Notes under the pieces: model-generated | Seen by the model: the letters and a program-made list of their open reading frames with translations, nothing else | The model's database searches: none | Told to the model about the DNA's origin: nothing | NCBI GenBank assembly: GCA_035640035.1 | Contig: DASQWX010000057.1 | Location: 1 to 13,751 of the forward strand | Direction: 5' to 3' | Length of the DNA: 13,751 nucleotides | Origin: 13-2-20CM-68-14 sp035640035 | GTDB lineage: Bacteria; Actinomycetota; Thermoleophilia; Gaiellales; Gaiellaceae | Shown here: positions 1-5,906 of the stretch, one piece after another | Layout: every line of letters begins with the position of its first letter | Position numbering within the stretch: the first letter of the stretch is position 1 | Program-made: the position numbers and the translations under genes

Positions 1-248
1 CCCGGCGGAAGGCCGCCGCCGGCTTCGTGCCAGCTGCTCCCGGCGTCGTGCGAGACGGCGAGCGGCGGCCGCCGGTCGAGCACGGCAACCACGGTCGACC
101 CTTCGGCCGCCGCGGCGACGAGCAGCGGCAGCTCGACTCGCGGCTCCGCCGGCTCGGGCAGCTCCGCGCCCGGAACGAAGTCGACAACCTCGCCGTTCTC
201 GGCGTCGATCGTGTAGACCCCCTCGCCGGTCTCGACCGCGAGCTTCAT
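1..248 (-). CDS. BNR/Asp-box beta-propeller protein (partial, N-terminal 82 residues)
   Basis: The frame starts at ATG 248-246 on the minus strand and runs off the window without a stop. The start overlaps the kinase stop as ATGA, so it is translationally coupled to that gene. The visible N-terminus is short beta-strand-like sequence (MKLAVETGEGVYTID, then VVAVLDRRPPLAVS) followed by SHDAGSSW at about residues 69-76. That octamer fits the Asp-box pattern S-x-D-x-G-x-[ST]-W, which marks blades of sialidase/YCF48-like beta-propellers. There is no signal peptide, so a cytoplasmic protein is likely. Its role in an operon headed by a TPP riboswitch is unknown. Only one Asp-box is visible, so the propeller assignment is an inference; the reading frame itself is well supported by the overlap and codon pattern. 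Confidence 0.72.
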   Translation of the reverse strand, partial: MKLAVETGEGVYTIDAENGEVVDFVPGAELPEPAEPRVELPLLVAAAAEGSTVVAVLDRRPPLAVSHDAGSSWHEAGGGLPP

Positions 249-1033
249 CGGGAGCTCGAGAGCGCGCGGTGGACGAGCTTCGTCGCCCGCTCAGCCGCCT
301 GGCGCGGGCCGCGGCCGCGGCTCCGTTCGACGACGTACCCGGCGGCAAAGGTGTCGCCGGCTCCCGTGGGATCGACGTCGAGAGGATAGGCCGGAACGTG
401 GACGAGTCGCCGGCGGGCCACCACGAGGCATCCTCGCGAGCCGAGCGTGACGATCACCTCCGGGACGCCCAGGGCCGAGAGCGACCGCTCCTCGAGGCGG
501 CCGACGAGCGCGTTCGCCTCGTCCTCGGAAAGCTTCAGGACGGTCAGGTGGCGCAGGACGTCCGGCGGCGCGTCGGGCTCGAGCTCCAACGGACCGAGCC
601 GCGCCGGCCTGACGAGCCCCTGCCCGTCGAACGACAGACGCGCCCCGGTTTTCGTGAGCGCCGCGAGCGTCTCGGCCGGGAACTCGCCGTGGAAGAGCGC
701 GCCGACATGCACCCATTCGGCGTCGAGATCGACGACCTCGTCGGCCGCCCACGGCGAGCCGAGCTCGCGCACCTCCATCGCCCGGGCGTCACCGTCGTAC
801 GAAAACGCGTACGTGGCCGTCGTTTCGCCGCGCCGCCATTCGGCCGCGACTCCGAGCGCATCCAGCGCGCGGAGCAGGCGAGATCGGTCGGATTCGGCGC
901 ATTTGGCCCGAACCACCGCCGGCACGGCGAGGGTGGCAAGGGCCCTCGCGGCGTAGTACGGCGGCCCGCCCGCGCGCGGGGGACCGCCCTCAACGAGGTC
1001 GAGCGAGAGGTTCCCGACTACCGCGACTCGCAC
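245..1033 (-). CDS. PfkB/ribokinase-family carbohydrate or HMP-type kinase
   Basis: A 262-residue protein predicted to phosphorylate a small hydroxyl-bearing substrate with ATP in the cytoplasm. The C-terminal PfkB signature DPTGAGDTFAAGYV is intact: the GAGD anion hole lies at about residues 224-227 and Asp227 would be the catalytic base. The N-terminal strand VRVAVVGNLSLDL and the GG-PPYYAARAL stretch correspond to the first signature, although the usual Asn after GG is replaced. Length is slightly below the roughly 300 residues usual for the family. I chose GTG 1033 because beta-strand 1 begins there and a GAGAGA lies 9 bases upstream; the longer frame to 1279 lies inside the permease gene. 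The gene overlaps the permease by 44 bases and the next gene by 4. Sitting downstream of a TPP riboswitch and an HMP-type permease, it could phosphorylate a thiamine precursor, but substrate specificity cannot be read from the sequence. Confidence 0.88.
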   Translation of the reverse strand: MRVAVVGNLSLDLVEGGPPRAGGPPYYAARALATLAVPAVVRAKCAESDRSRLLRALDALGVAAEWRRGETTATYAFSYDGDARAMEVRELGSPWAADEVVDLDAEWVHVGALFHGEFPAETLAALTKTGARLSFDGQGLVRPARLGPLELEPDAPPDVLRHLTVLKLSEDEANALVGRLEERSLSALGVPEVIVTLGSRGCLVVARRRLVHVPAYPLDVDPTGAGDTFAAGYVVERSRGRGPRQAAERATKLVHRALSSSR

Positions 1034-2363
1034 CGGCCCGATTCTCTCGCGGTAGGAGCAGGCCCGCCGCGGTTGCGAGCACGAAGGCGGCCGCGAAGCT
1101 CGGGAGCGACGCCGTCCAGCCGGCGTGGCCCGGATTGATGTCCGCGAAGAGGTTGGTCCACCAGGAGGGTCCCTGCGGCGAGAGCCACTGGTAGAGGGCG
1201 AAGCCGACGACCCAGGCGGCGAGCTGTTCGGCTCGAACAGCCGGCCCCGAGAAGAAGTCCCGCTCGCCGTATCGTGCACCGGCCAGCACCCAGTCCGCGA
1301 GCAGCACGCCGAAGAGGGGCACGAACACGGAGCCGAGGAGGAGCAGGAACGACTGGTACGAGCGGAGATCGATCACGATCGCGAGCAGGGTCGCAACCGC
1401 GGAGACGGCGACGATCAACACGCGCTGCGAGATACGCGGCACCACGTTCTGGATCGACACGGCGGTCGAGTAGATGTCGGCGAACGCCTCGTCGGACTCG
1501 TCGACGGTCAGCGCGAGCAGCGCGAAGGCGCTCACCGCCCCGCCGGCCGCAACGGCCGCCGGCACGTCGGCCGCGTCTGTGACGTTCCGGGAGAGGACGA
1601 GCAGCGTGCCGAGCCCGAAGCACCAGAGGGTGGGGACGAAGTATCCGATTGCGGCCCCCCAGAATGCGCTCCGCCGGTCGCTGGAAAACCGCGTGTAGTC
1701 GGCGGCGAGCGGCGTCCACGAGACGATGCTGCCGATGACGATGTCGATTCCGGAACCAAGCGGGAGCCCGCCCTGCCCGTGTGCGTGCCAGAACGCGTGC
1801 AGGTTCGATTTGTCCAGGGCCCACCAGGTCAGGTAGATCATCGACGCCAGCACGGCCCAAACGGCGAACTTGCGGACGTAGCGGCGGACGAAGCCGATCG
1901 GTCCGAGCAGGGCGAGCGCAACTGCGACGAAGCCGAAGAGCAGCGCCCAGGCCCAGCGTCCCTCGAAGCCGAAGACCCGCTTCGAGAGAGCCGCGGCGGC
2001 CGTCGAGATCACGATCAGCTCGAAGGTCGACCAGCCGAGGTTTTGCGCCACGTTGACGGCGGTCGGTGCATACGAGCCGCGCCGGCCGAGCGGCGCGCGC
2101 AGGAGAACCATTCCTGGAACGCGGCCGTCGGCGCCGATCAGGCCGGCCAGGCCGAGCAGGAGGTTTCCCGCGAGCGCGCCGACGACGATCGCGATCAGTG
2201 CATCCTTCAGCGACAAGGCCGGCACCAGCACGGCCCCGAGCACGATCACGAGGAGGCTGACGGAGAGATTCCCCCAGAGGAGCATCGTGTCGAGGAGTCC
2301 CAGCACCCGCAGGCGCTCGGGAACAGGCTCGATTCCCCAGGACGGCGTCTTATCGTCGATCAA
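990..2363 (-). CDS. cytX: NCS1-family permease, probable hydroxymethylpyrimidine (HMP) transporter CytX
   Basis: A 457-residue integral membrane protein with about 12 hydrophobic segments. The N-terminal WGIEPVPERLRVLGLLD followed by a first helix (LLWGNLSVSLLVIVLG) is typical of the cytosine/HMP branch of NCS1 nucleobase:cation symporters, and SWTPLAADYTRF in mid-protein is a further family block. Substrate assignment rests on the TPP riboswitch directly upstream: NCS1 permeases under such riboswitches are known as the thiamine-precursor transporter CytX. The start is TTG 2363. No ATG or GTG lies between it and the WGIEPVPE block, and GGAGG sits 8 bases upstream, inside the 3' end of the riboswitch. 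The tail is Arg/Ser/Gly-rich and overlaps the kinase start by 44 bases. Cytosine or another purine/pyrimidine remains a possible substrate. Confidence 0.9.
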   Translation of the reverse strand: MIDDKTPSWGIEPVPERLRVLGLLDTMLLWGNLSVSLLVIVLGAVLVPALSLKDALIAIVVGALAGNLLLGLAGLIGADGRVPGMVLLRAPLGRRGSYAPTAVNVAQNLGWSTFELIVISTAAAALSKRVFGFEGRWAWALLFGFVAVALALLGPIGFVRRYVRKFAVWAVLASMIYLTWWALDKSNLHAFWHAHGQGGLPLGSGIDIVIGSIVSWTPLAADYTRFSSDRRSAFWGAAIGYFVPTLWCFGLGTLLVLSRNVTDAADVPAAVAAGGAVSAFALLALTVDESDEAFADIYSTAVSIQNVVPRISQRVLIVAVSAVATLLAIVIDLRSYQSFLLLLGSVFVPLFGVLLADWVLAGARYGERDFFSGPAVRAEQLAAWVVGFALYQWLSPQGPSWWTNLFADINPGHAGWTASLPSFAAAFVLATAAGLLLPRENRAGASRGSREPLARPR

Positions 2364-2365
2364 CT

Positions 2366-2446
2366 AAGCTCCCTCCGCTGGCATGACCCAGAGCAGGTTC
2401 GACGCGTTTTCTCTCAGCCTCGCCCGAGCGAGACACCGCGGCGCCG
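2366..2446 (-). promoter_or_regulatory. TPP (thiamine pyrophosphate) riboswitch
   Basis: On the minus strand the conserved thi-box elements appear in order: GCGGTGT, a P3 stem CTCGC-TCGG-GCGAG, GCTGAGAG, then GAACCTGCTCTGGGTCATGC and CAGCGGAGGGA. These match the family consensus (CTGAGA ... GAACCTGATCTGG.TAATGCCAGCG.AGGGA) almost base for base. The outer P1 helix is weak or non-standard by eye. The GGAGGG at 2376-2371 serves both as the aptamer 3' element and as the only Shine-Dalgarno for the TTG start at 2363. Ligand binding would therefore be expected to hide the ribosome binding site directly, giving translational repression of permease, kinase and propeller genes by TPP. There is no room for, and no sign of, a separate terminator. 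Confidence 0.95.
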
Positions 2447-2907
2447 CAACTCTAGCTGTGATCGCGATCTCGCTCCTCGCTGCAGGCTGCGGTGGCGGAG
2501 GCGGCGGCGGGGGCCGGCTTTCGAAGGCTCAGTACGAGCAGCGGATCCAGAAGGACGGTCAGAAGCTCACGAGCGCCTTCAAGCCGCTCAACAAGGTCCC
2601 GAGCTCGCTGAAGGAGCTCGCGGACGAGCTCAAGGTCGGCCAGGACAAGCTGCGCGAGGCTGCGAGCGATCTGGAGGACGCCACCCCGCCGAAGAACATC
2701 GAGGCCGACAACAAGGCGCTGGTGAAAGCCTTGCGGCAGCTCGCCGACGACTTGGACGGCGTGCGGAGCGCCGCGGCCAAGAATGACCCGTCGGGGGTCC
2801 GAACGGAGCTCAGCAAGCTGCAACAGTCGCACGCCCTCGTCGACGCCCGCCGGGCCACTGACGACATGAAGAAGAAGGGTTACAAGTTAGGCACGATCGG
2901 CCAGTAG
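2383..2907 (+). CDS. Small helical lipoprotein, function unknown
   Basis: A 174-residue predicted secreted lipoprotein. A positively charged n-region (RARHR) and hydrophobic stretch (AATLAVIAISLL) lead to the lipobox LAAGC with Cys36, followed by eight Gly as a linker. The mature part is rich in Lys, Glu, Ala and Leu and looks like long amphipathic helices, for example LSKAQYEQRIQKDGQKL and IEADNKALVKALRQLADD. I do not recognise the family. The start is uncertain: ATG 2383 is the only in-frame start that leaves a usable signal peptide, but it lies in the antisense of the TPP riboswitch and has no Shine-Dalgarno. GTG 2458 would give an n-region that is too short. The 3' end overlaps the convergent modC by 21 bases. 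The coding frame from about 2440 on is convincing. Confidence 0.75.
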   Translation: MTQSRFDAFSLSLARARHRGAATLAVIAISLLAAGCGGGGGGGGRLSKAQYEQRIQKDGQKLTSAFKPLNKVPSSLKELADELKVGQDKLREAASDLEDATPPKNIEADNKALVKALRQLADDLDGVRSAAAKNDPSGVRTELSKLQQSHALVDARRATDDMKKKGYKLGTIGQ

Positions 2908-3918
2908 CTTCGTCGCGGTCGCTTTGAAGCTGGCGACGGCCCGTCCACCCACGCTCAACCCGAGACGCTCCGCTGACGCCGTGCTGACCTCGGCGGTCAC
3001 GGGGCCGACTCGAACTCGGACTCGATTCCCGACCGGCACGATGCTCGCGATCGCGCCGGCGAGATGGTTCTGTGCCGAGTCGTCCAGCGGCGCGAGTGAG
3101 AGCGTGACCTCCCAGGGATAGACAACCGCCACTGCGTCTCCTTCGGCCGGGTCCGTCGAGCGGATCCGCTCCCCCGTCGCTAGCTCGAGCTCGGTGAGCC
3201 CGGCGACGACCGTACGCGCCCTTCCCCGCAGGACGTTTGCGCCGGTGAGGCTGGCGACGAAAGGATCGGCGGGCGCCGCCACGAGCTCCGCCGGGGTGCC
3301 GAGCTGGCGCAACCGGCCGTCGACGAGCACGCCGACCTTCGCGGCGAGCGTGGCGGCGTCCTCGAAGTCGTGGGTGACGACGAGCGTCGGCCGGCCGGCT
3401 TCGCGGAGCAGTTGCACGAGCTCGGCGCGAACGGTGTCACGCGTGTGAGCGTCGAGGGCCGAGAGAGGCTCGTCGAGGAGGAGGACGGCGGGATCTCGCG
3501 CGAGCGCCCGGGCCAGCGCGACCCGCTGGCGCTCTCCGCCCGAAAGCTCCCGCGGTTTCGCGTCCGCGAGCCGAACGAGCTCGAAGCGCTCGAGCAGACC
3601 GTCGACCTGTCCACCGCGGCCGAACTCGATGTTCCGACGGACACTCAGGTGGGGGAACAGCGCGTAGTCCTGGAAGACGAGCCCGACCGAGCGCTCCTCG
3701 GGCGGCAGGTCGATTCCGTGCTCGGAGTCCAGCCAGACCGCTCCTCCAACGGAGATCCGGCCCCGGGCGCGGACGAGGCCGCCGACGGCTCGCAGGACCG
3801 TGGTCTTGCCGGCACCCGAGGGCCCCACCAGCGCGACGACCTCCGGGCCGAGGTCGAGCTCTAGGCCGAGGGCGAACTCGCGGAGCGGAACGTCGACGGC
3901 GAGACGAAGCGGGTCCAT
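2887..3918 (-). CDS. modC: Molybdate ABC transporter ATP-binding protein ModC
   Basis: A 343-residue ABC ATPase that would power molybdate uptake from the cytoplasmic face of ModB. All nucleotide-binding motifs are present: Walker A GPSGAGKTT (32-40), Q-loop Gln83 in VFQDYALFPH, signature LSGGE (125-129), Walker B LLLDEP with Glu150, D-loop SALD and H-loop His183 (LVVTHD). After the ATPase domain come TOBE-like segments, with the last about 60 residues (GAIASIVPVGNRVRVRVGPV onward) forming the clearest one; TOBE domains bind the oxyanion in ModC. Length is normal for the family. The start ATG 3918 lies 58 bases inside modB with no clear Shine-Dalgarno, so translational coupling is likely. The TAA at 2889-2887 lies inside the convergent lipoprotein gene. 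Sulfate or tungstate importers share this architecture; the ModA neighbour favours molybdate. Confidence 0.93.
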   Translation of the reverse strand: MDPLRLAVDVPLREFALGLELDLGPEVVALVGPSGAGKTTVLRAVGGLVRARGRISVGGAVWLDSEHGIDLPPEERSVGLVFQDYALFPHLSVRRNIEFGRGGQVDGLLERFELVRLADAKPRELSGGERQRVALARALARDPAVLLLDEPLSALDAHTRDTVRAELVQLLREAGRPTLVVTHDFEDAATLAAKVGVLVDGRLRQLGTPAELVAAPADPFVASLTGANVLRGRARTVVAGLTELELATGERIRSTDPAEGDAVAVVYPWEVTLSLAPLDDSAQNHLAGAIASIVPVGNRVRVRVGPVTAEVSTASAERLGLSVGGRAVASFKATATKLLADRA

Positions 3919-4685
3919 TCGGGGATGAGTTTCATCGCCAGGAGAACGACGGCGCCGAAGACGACGAAGAGCGCGCCGATCGCAAGGGCGGTGTTCAGAT
4001 CGACCTCGAACTGGGCGTAGATCGCGAGCGGCAGCGTCTGCGTGACGCCCTGCAGGCTTCCGGCGAAGAGCAGCGTCGCGCCGAACTCGCCGAGGCCGCG
4101 TGCCAGAGCGAGCGCGGAAGCCGCTCCCAGGCCTCCCGCGGCCAGGGGTAGCGCGACCCGGGCAAAGACGCGAAACGGACGCGCACCGAGCGTGCGCGCG
4201 GCCTCGACGAGCGTGTCGTCGACGCTCTCGAAGCTGGCGATCGCGCCGCGCAGGTAGAACGGGCTCTCGACGAATGTGACCGCGATCACGACGGCGGCCT
4301 GCGTGAACGAGAGTCGCACCCCGAGCGCATCGAGCGTGCCGCCGAGCAGACCGAGCCTCCCGAACGTGACGAGCAGCGCGATTCCCGCCGCGGCGGGAGG
4401 CAGGACGAGCGGCAGCTCGATCAGCGACAGCACCAGCGTCCGGCCTCTGAAGCGATTCCTGCCGATCGCGTACGCGGCCGGCGTGCCGACGAGCAGGACG
4501 GCGAGGTGCGCGATCAGGCTGGTCTTGATGCTCACGACGAGCGCGTCGCGCGCGGCCGCGGATCCGAGTGCGTCGATGAGCTCTCCCGGCGGGATGCGGA
4601 GAAAGAGCGCGACAATCGGGAGGACGAGAAATCCGACGGCGAGCGCGGCCGCGGCGACCGCCGTCGCAGCGAAAGCATGTCTCAT
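3861..4685 (-). CDS. modB: Molybdate ABC transporter permease ModB
   Basis: A 274-residue inner-membrane permease with about six hydrophobic helices, beginning with AVGFLVLPIVALFL. The cytoplasmic coupling loop (EAA motif) is clear at EAARTLGARPFRVFARVALP, and the LPPAAAGIALL block is characteristic of ModB/CysT-type permeases. ATG 4685 overlaps the modA stop as ATGA. The C-terminal extension after the last helix (about 20 residues from EWTRFVSPS) is encoded in the overlap with modC and may exist only because of that overlap. ModB would form a homodimer with two ModC subunits and accept molybdate from ModA. Confidence 0.93.
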   Translation of the reverse strand: MRHAFAATAVAAAALAVGFLVLPIVALFLRIPPGELIDALGSAAARDALVVSIKTSLIAHLAVLLVGTPAAYAIGRNRFRGRTLVLSLIELPLVLPPAAAGIALLVTFGRLGLLGGTLDALGVRLSFTQAAVVIAVTFVESPFYLRGAIASFESVDDTLVEAARTLGARPFRVFARVALPLAAGGLGAASALALARGLGEFGATLLFAGSLQGVTQTLPLAIYAQFEVDLNTALAIGALFVVFGAVVLLAMKLIPEWTRFVSPSTFRSASSPSA

Positions 4686-5419
4686 CGCCGGGGGCGCTTG
4701 GGCAACCCGAAACCGGCGGCGACGAGCAGTCGGCGCCCGCGGAGCGACGTCACGCGCGCGATGAACGCCGCCGCGGCCGCGCGGTGCGAGCTCTTGCGGA
4801 CGATCCCGATCTCGTAGCGGATCGGCGGCTGTGCCCAGCCCGGAATCAGGACGGTCGTCACCTTGCTGCCGGCCGGCCTCGCGTCCGTCTTGTAGACAAA
4901 GCCCGCGTCGCCCTCGCCGAGAGCGATCTTCGCGACGATCCCCTTCACGTCGGGCTCCTGATCGACGACGTTGCCCATCACCGCCTGCGTGATGCCGAGC
5001 GAGTCGAGGATCTGCCGCGTGTAGGCCCCGACGGGGACCGTAGGCGTACCGACGATCACCTTGATGCCCCTCCGGCGAAGGTCGTACACGGAGCGGATGC
5101 GCGCCGGGTTCGAGCTCGGCACGATCACGACCAGCTTGTTCGTGGCGAAGACGACCGGGCGGCGGAGGACGCCGTTGTGGTGGAGGAGCTCGGCCTGCTT
5201 GGGACTGGCCGACGCAAACACGTCGACGGGGGCGCCCTGGGCGATTTGCGCCGCCAACGTGTCGGAGCCGGCGAAGCTGTAGCGCGGGGCCTTGTCGATG
5301 CGCGGGAAGACGCCGGTGAGCGACGCTGCCGCATCGACGGTGATCCGGGTCGCCGGAGTGCTTCCTGCCGGCAAGGCGAGAACGACGATCGCGGCGACTG
5401 CGATCGCGAGGCGCCTCAT
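4682..5419 (-). CDS. modA: Molybdate-binding protein ModA
   Basis: A 245-residue extracytoplasmic solute-binding protein. Residues 1-23 (MRRLAIAVAAIVVLALPAGS) form a Sec-type signal peptide without a lipobox Cys. Family blocks follow in order: DAAASLTGVF, FAGSDTLAAQIAQGAPVDVF, FATNKLVVIVP, GTPTVPVGAYTRQIL and KIALGEGDAGFVYKTDA, all typical of the ModA oxyanion-binding cleft. The family usually has GSS where this protein has GSD. With no lipobox or transmembrane anchor the protein would be expected to be released or held by its transporter, which is unusual for a Gram-positive actinobacterium where solute-binding proteins are commonly lipoproteins. The gene overlaps both the regulator upstream and modB downstream by ATGA. 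Tungstate binding is possible and not distinguishable by eye. Confidence 0.93.
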   Translation of the reverse strand: MRRLAIAVAAIVVLALPAGSTPATRITVDAAASLTGVFPRIDKAPRYSFAGSDTLAAQIAQGAPVDVFASASPKQAELLHHNGVLRRPVVFATNKLVVIVPSSNPARIRSVYDLRRRGIKVIVGTPTVPVGAYTRQILDSLGITQAVMGNVVDQEPDVKGIVAKIALGEGDAGFVYKTDARPAGSKVTTVLIPGWAQPPIRYEIGIVRKSSHRAAAAAFIARVTSLRGRRLLVAAGFGLPKRPRR

Positions 5420-5790
5420 CGCTCGAGCATCACCGACGTTGCCTTGACCACGGCGGTCGCCGGAGCTCCGGGGGCCAACCCGAGATCCTCGACCGCCTCG
5501 CGTGTGACGATCGAGACGACGCGAAACGGGCCTGCGTCGAGCTCCACTTGCGCCAGCAGTCCCTCCACCTTGATCTGGCGCACCGTTCCCCGCAGGCGGT
5601 TCCGCGCCGACAGCTCGTGCGGCTCGCGCCCGCGCAGGCGTGCGATCTCGGTCGCCGTGACGATCCGCCGGTTCGCGGCATCACGCCGCGTTCGGATTCG
5701 TCCGGCTCGGTCCCAGCGCCGGAGCGTGTCGACGCTGATGCCGAGTGCCGCCGCCGCCTCCGAGGCGGTGTATGTCTGCTGCCTAGGCAC
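5416..5790 (-). CDS. MerR/excisionase-like HTH protein with C-terminal TOBE (molybdate-binding) domain
   Basis: A 124-residue protein with a MerR-type helix-turn-helix at residues 6-57 (YTASEAAAALGISVDTLRRWDRAGRI, then an EIARLRG helix) fused to a single TOBE/Mop-like domain at about 64-122 (NRLRGTVRQIKVEGLLAQVEL to ATAVVKATSVML). TOBE domains bind molybdate or tungstate, so this is most likely the molybdate-responsive regulator of the operon, a compact alternative to ModE. It is the first gene of regulator-modA-modB-modC and overlaps modA by ATGA. The start is GTG 5790; the predicted promoter puts transcription initiation at or within a base or two of it, so the mRNA would be leaderless. A GTG 11 bases upstream is out of frame. 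DNA binding and ligand sensing are inferred from domains. Confidence 0.9.
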   Translation of the reverse strand: MPRQQTYTASEAAAALGISVDTLRRWDRAGRIRTRRDAANRRIVTATEIARLRGREPHELSARNRLRGTVRQIKVEGLLAQVELDAGPFRVVSIVTREAVEDLGLAPGAPATAVVKATSVMLER

Positions 5791-5801
5791 TGCCTAGACA
5801 C
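5780..5801 (-). promoter_or_regulatory. Candidate operator: tandem 11-bp repeat with TGCCTAGGCA palindrome
   Basis: Read on the minus strand, GTGTCTAGGCA is followed at once by GTGCCTAGGCA, one base different. The second copy contains the perfect 10-bp palindrome TGCCTAGGCA; the first is a near-palindrome TGTCTAGGCA. The 11-bp period places the sites on roughly the same DNA face. They cover the end of the predicted -10, the start point and the start codon, a position where a bound protein would repress. The HTH-TOBE protein encoded directly downstream is the natural candidate for binding. Confidence 0.5.
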
Positions 5802-5826
5802 TACCGACCAGCCGATCGCCTGTCGA
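5798..5826 (-). promoter_or_regulatory. Predicted promoter of the mod operon, leaderless
   Basis: On the minus strand TCGACA (5826-5821, one mismatch to TTGACA) is separated by exactly 17 bases from TAGTGT (5803-5798, fits TAnnnT). Initiation about 7 bases downstream would fall at 5791-5790, on the GTG start codon of the regulator. No Shine-Dalgarno is seen before that GTG, which agrees with a leaderless transcript. Prediction from sequence only. Confidence 0.5.
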
Positions 5827-5886
5827 CGACTCGGCTCGTTTAGCTCCCCGAAGTGCGGAAAAATGCGCCGTAATCGAACCGAGTCG
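5827..5886. repeat. Imperfect 16-bp inverted repeat in the mod-cox divergent region
   Basis: CGACTCGGCTCGTTTA at 5827-5842 is the reverse complement of TAATCGAACCGAGTCG at 5871-5886 at 14 of 16 positions, with a 28-base spacer. It lies in the 116-base stretch between the divergent HTH-TOBE and coxB genes, just before the coxB ribosome binding site. It could be a pair of protein-binding half-sites or a stem in the coxB leader. No convincing cox promoter hexamers were found in the stretch; the A-rich part at 5858-5863 is the only AT-rich segment. Confidence 0.5.
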
Positions 5887-5906
5887 AGTCGGGAGAGAGG
5901 GAGGAT

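Noticed and set aside
1034..1279. N-terminal extension of the PfkB kinase frame
   Set aside because: Ser/Arg/Pro-rich and antiparallel to no motif; it lies within the permease gene, whose hydrophobic helices are the real product.
1125..2786. 553-codon plus-strand open frame
   Set aside because: It runs antisense to the permease and across the riboswitch; the product is Arg/Glu/Gly-rich with no domain. It is a GC-driven shadow frame.
5430..5801. Alternative minus-strand frame starting at GTG 5801
   Set aside because: It begins in the duplicated 11-bp repeat, gives no HTH or TOBE sequence, and is out of frame with the true regulator.
5791..5906. Molybdenum-cofactor riboswitch upstream of the mod genes
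   Set aside because: No Moco aptamer elements are seen and the predicted transcript has no leader; the HTH-TOBE protein offers the regulation instead.
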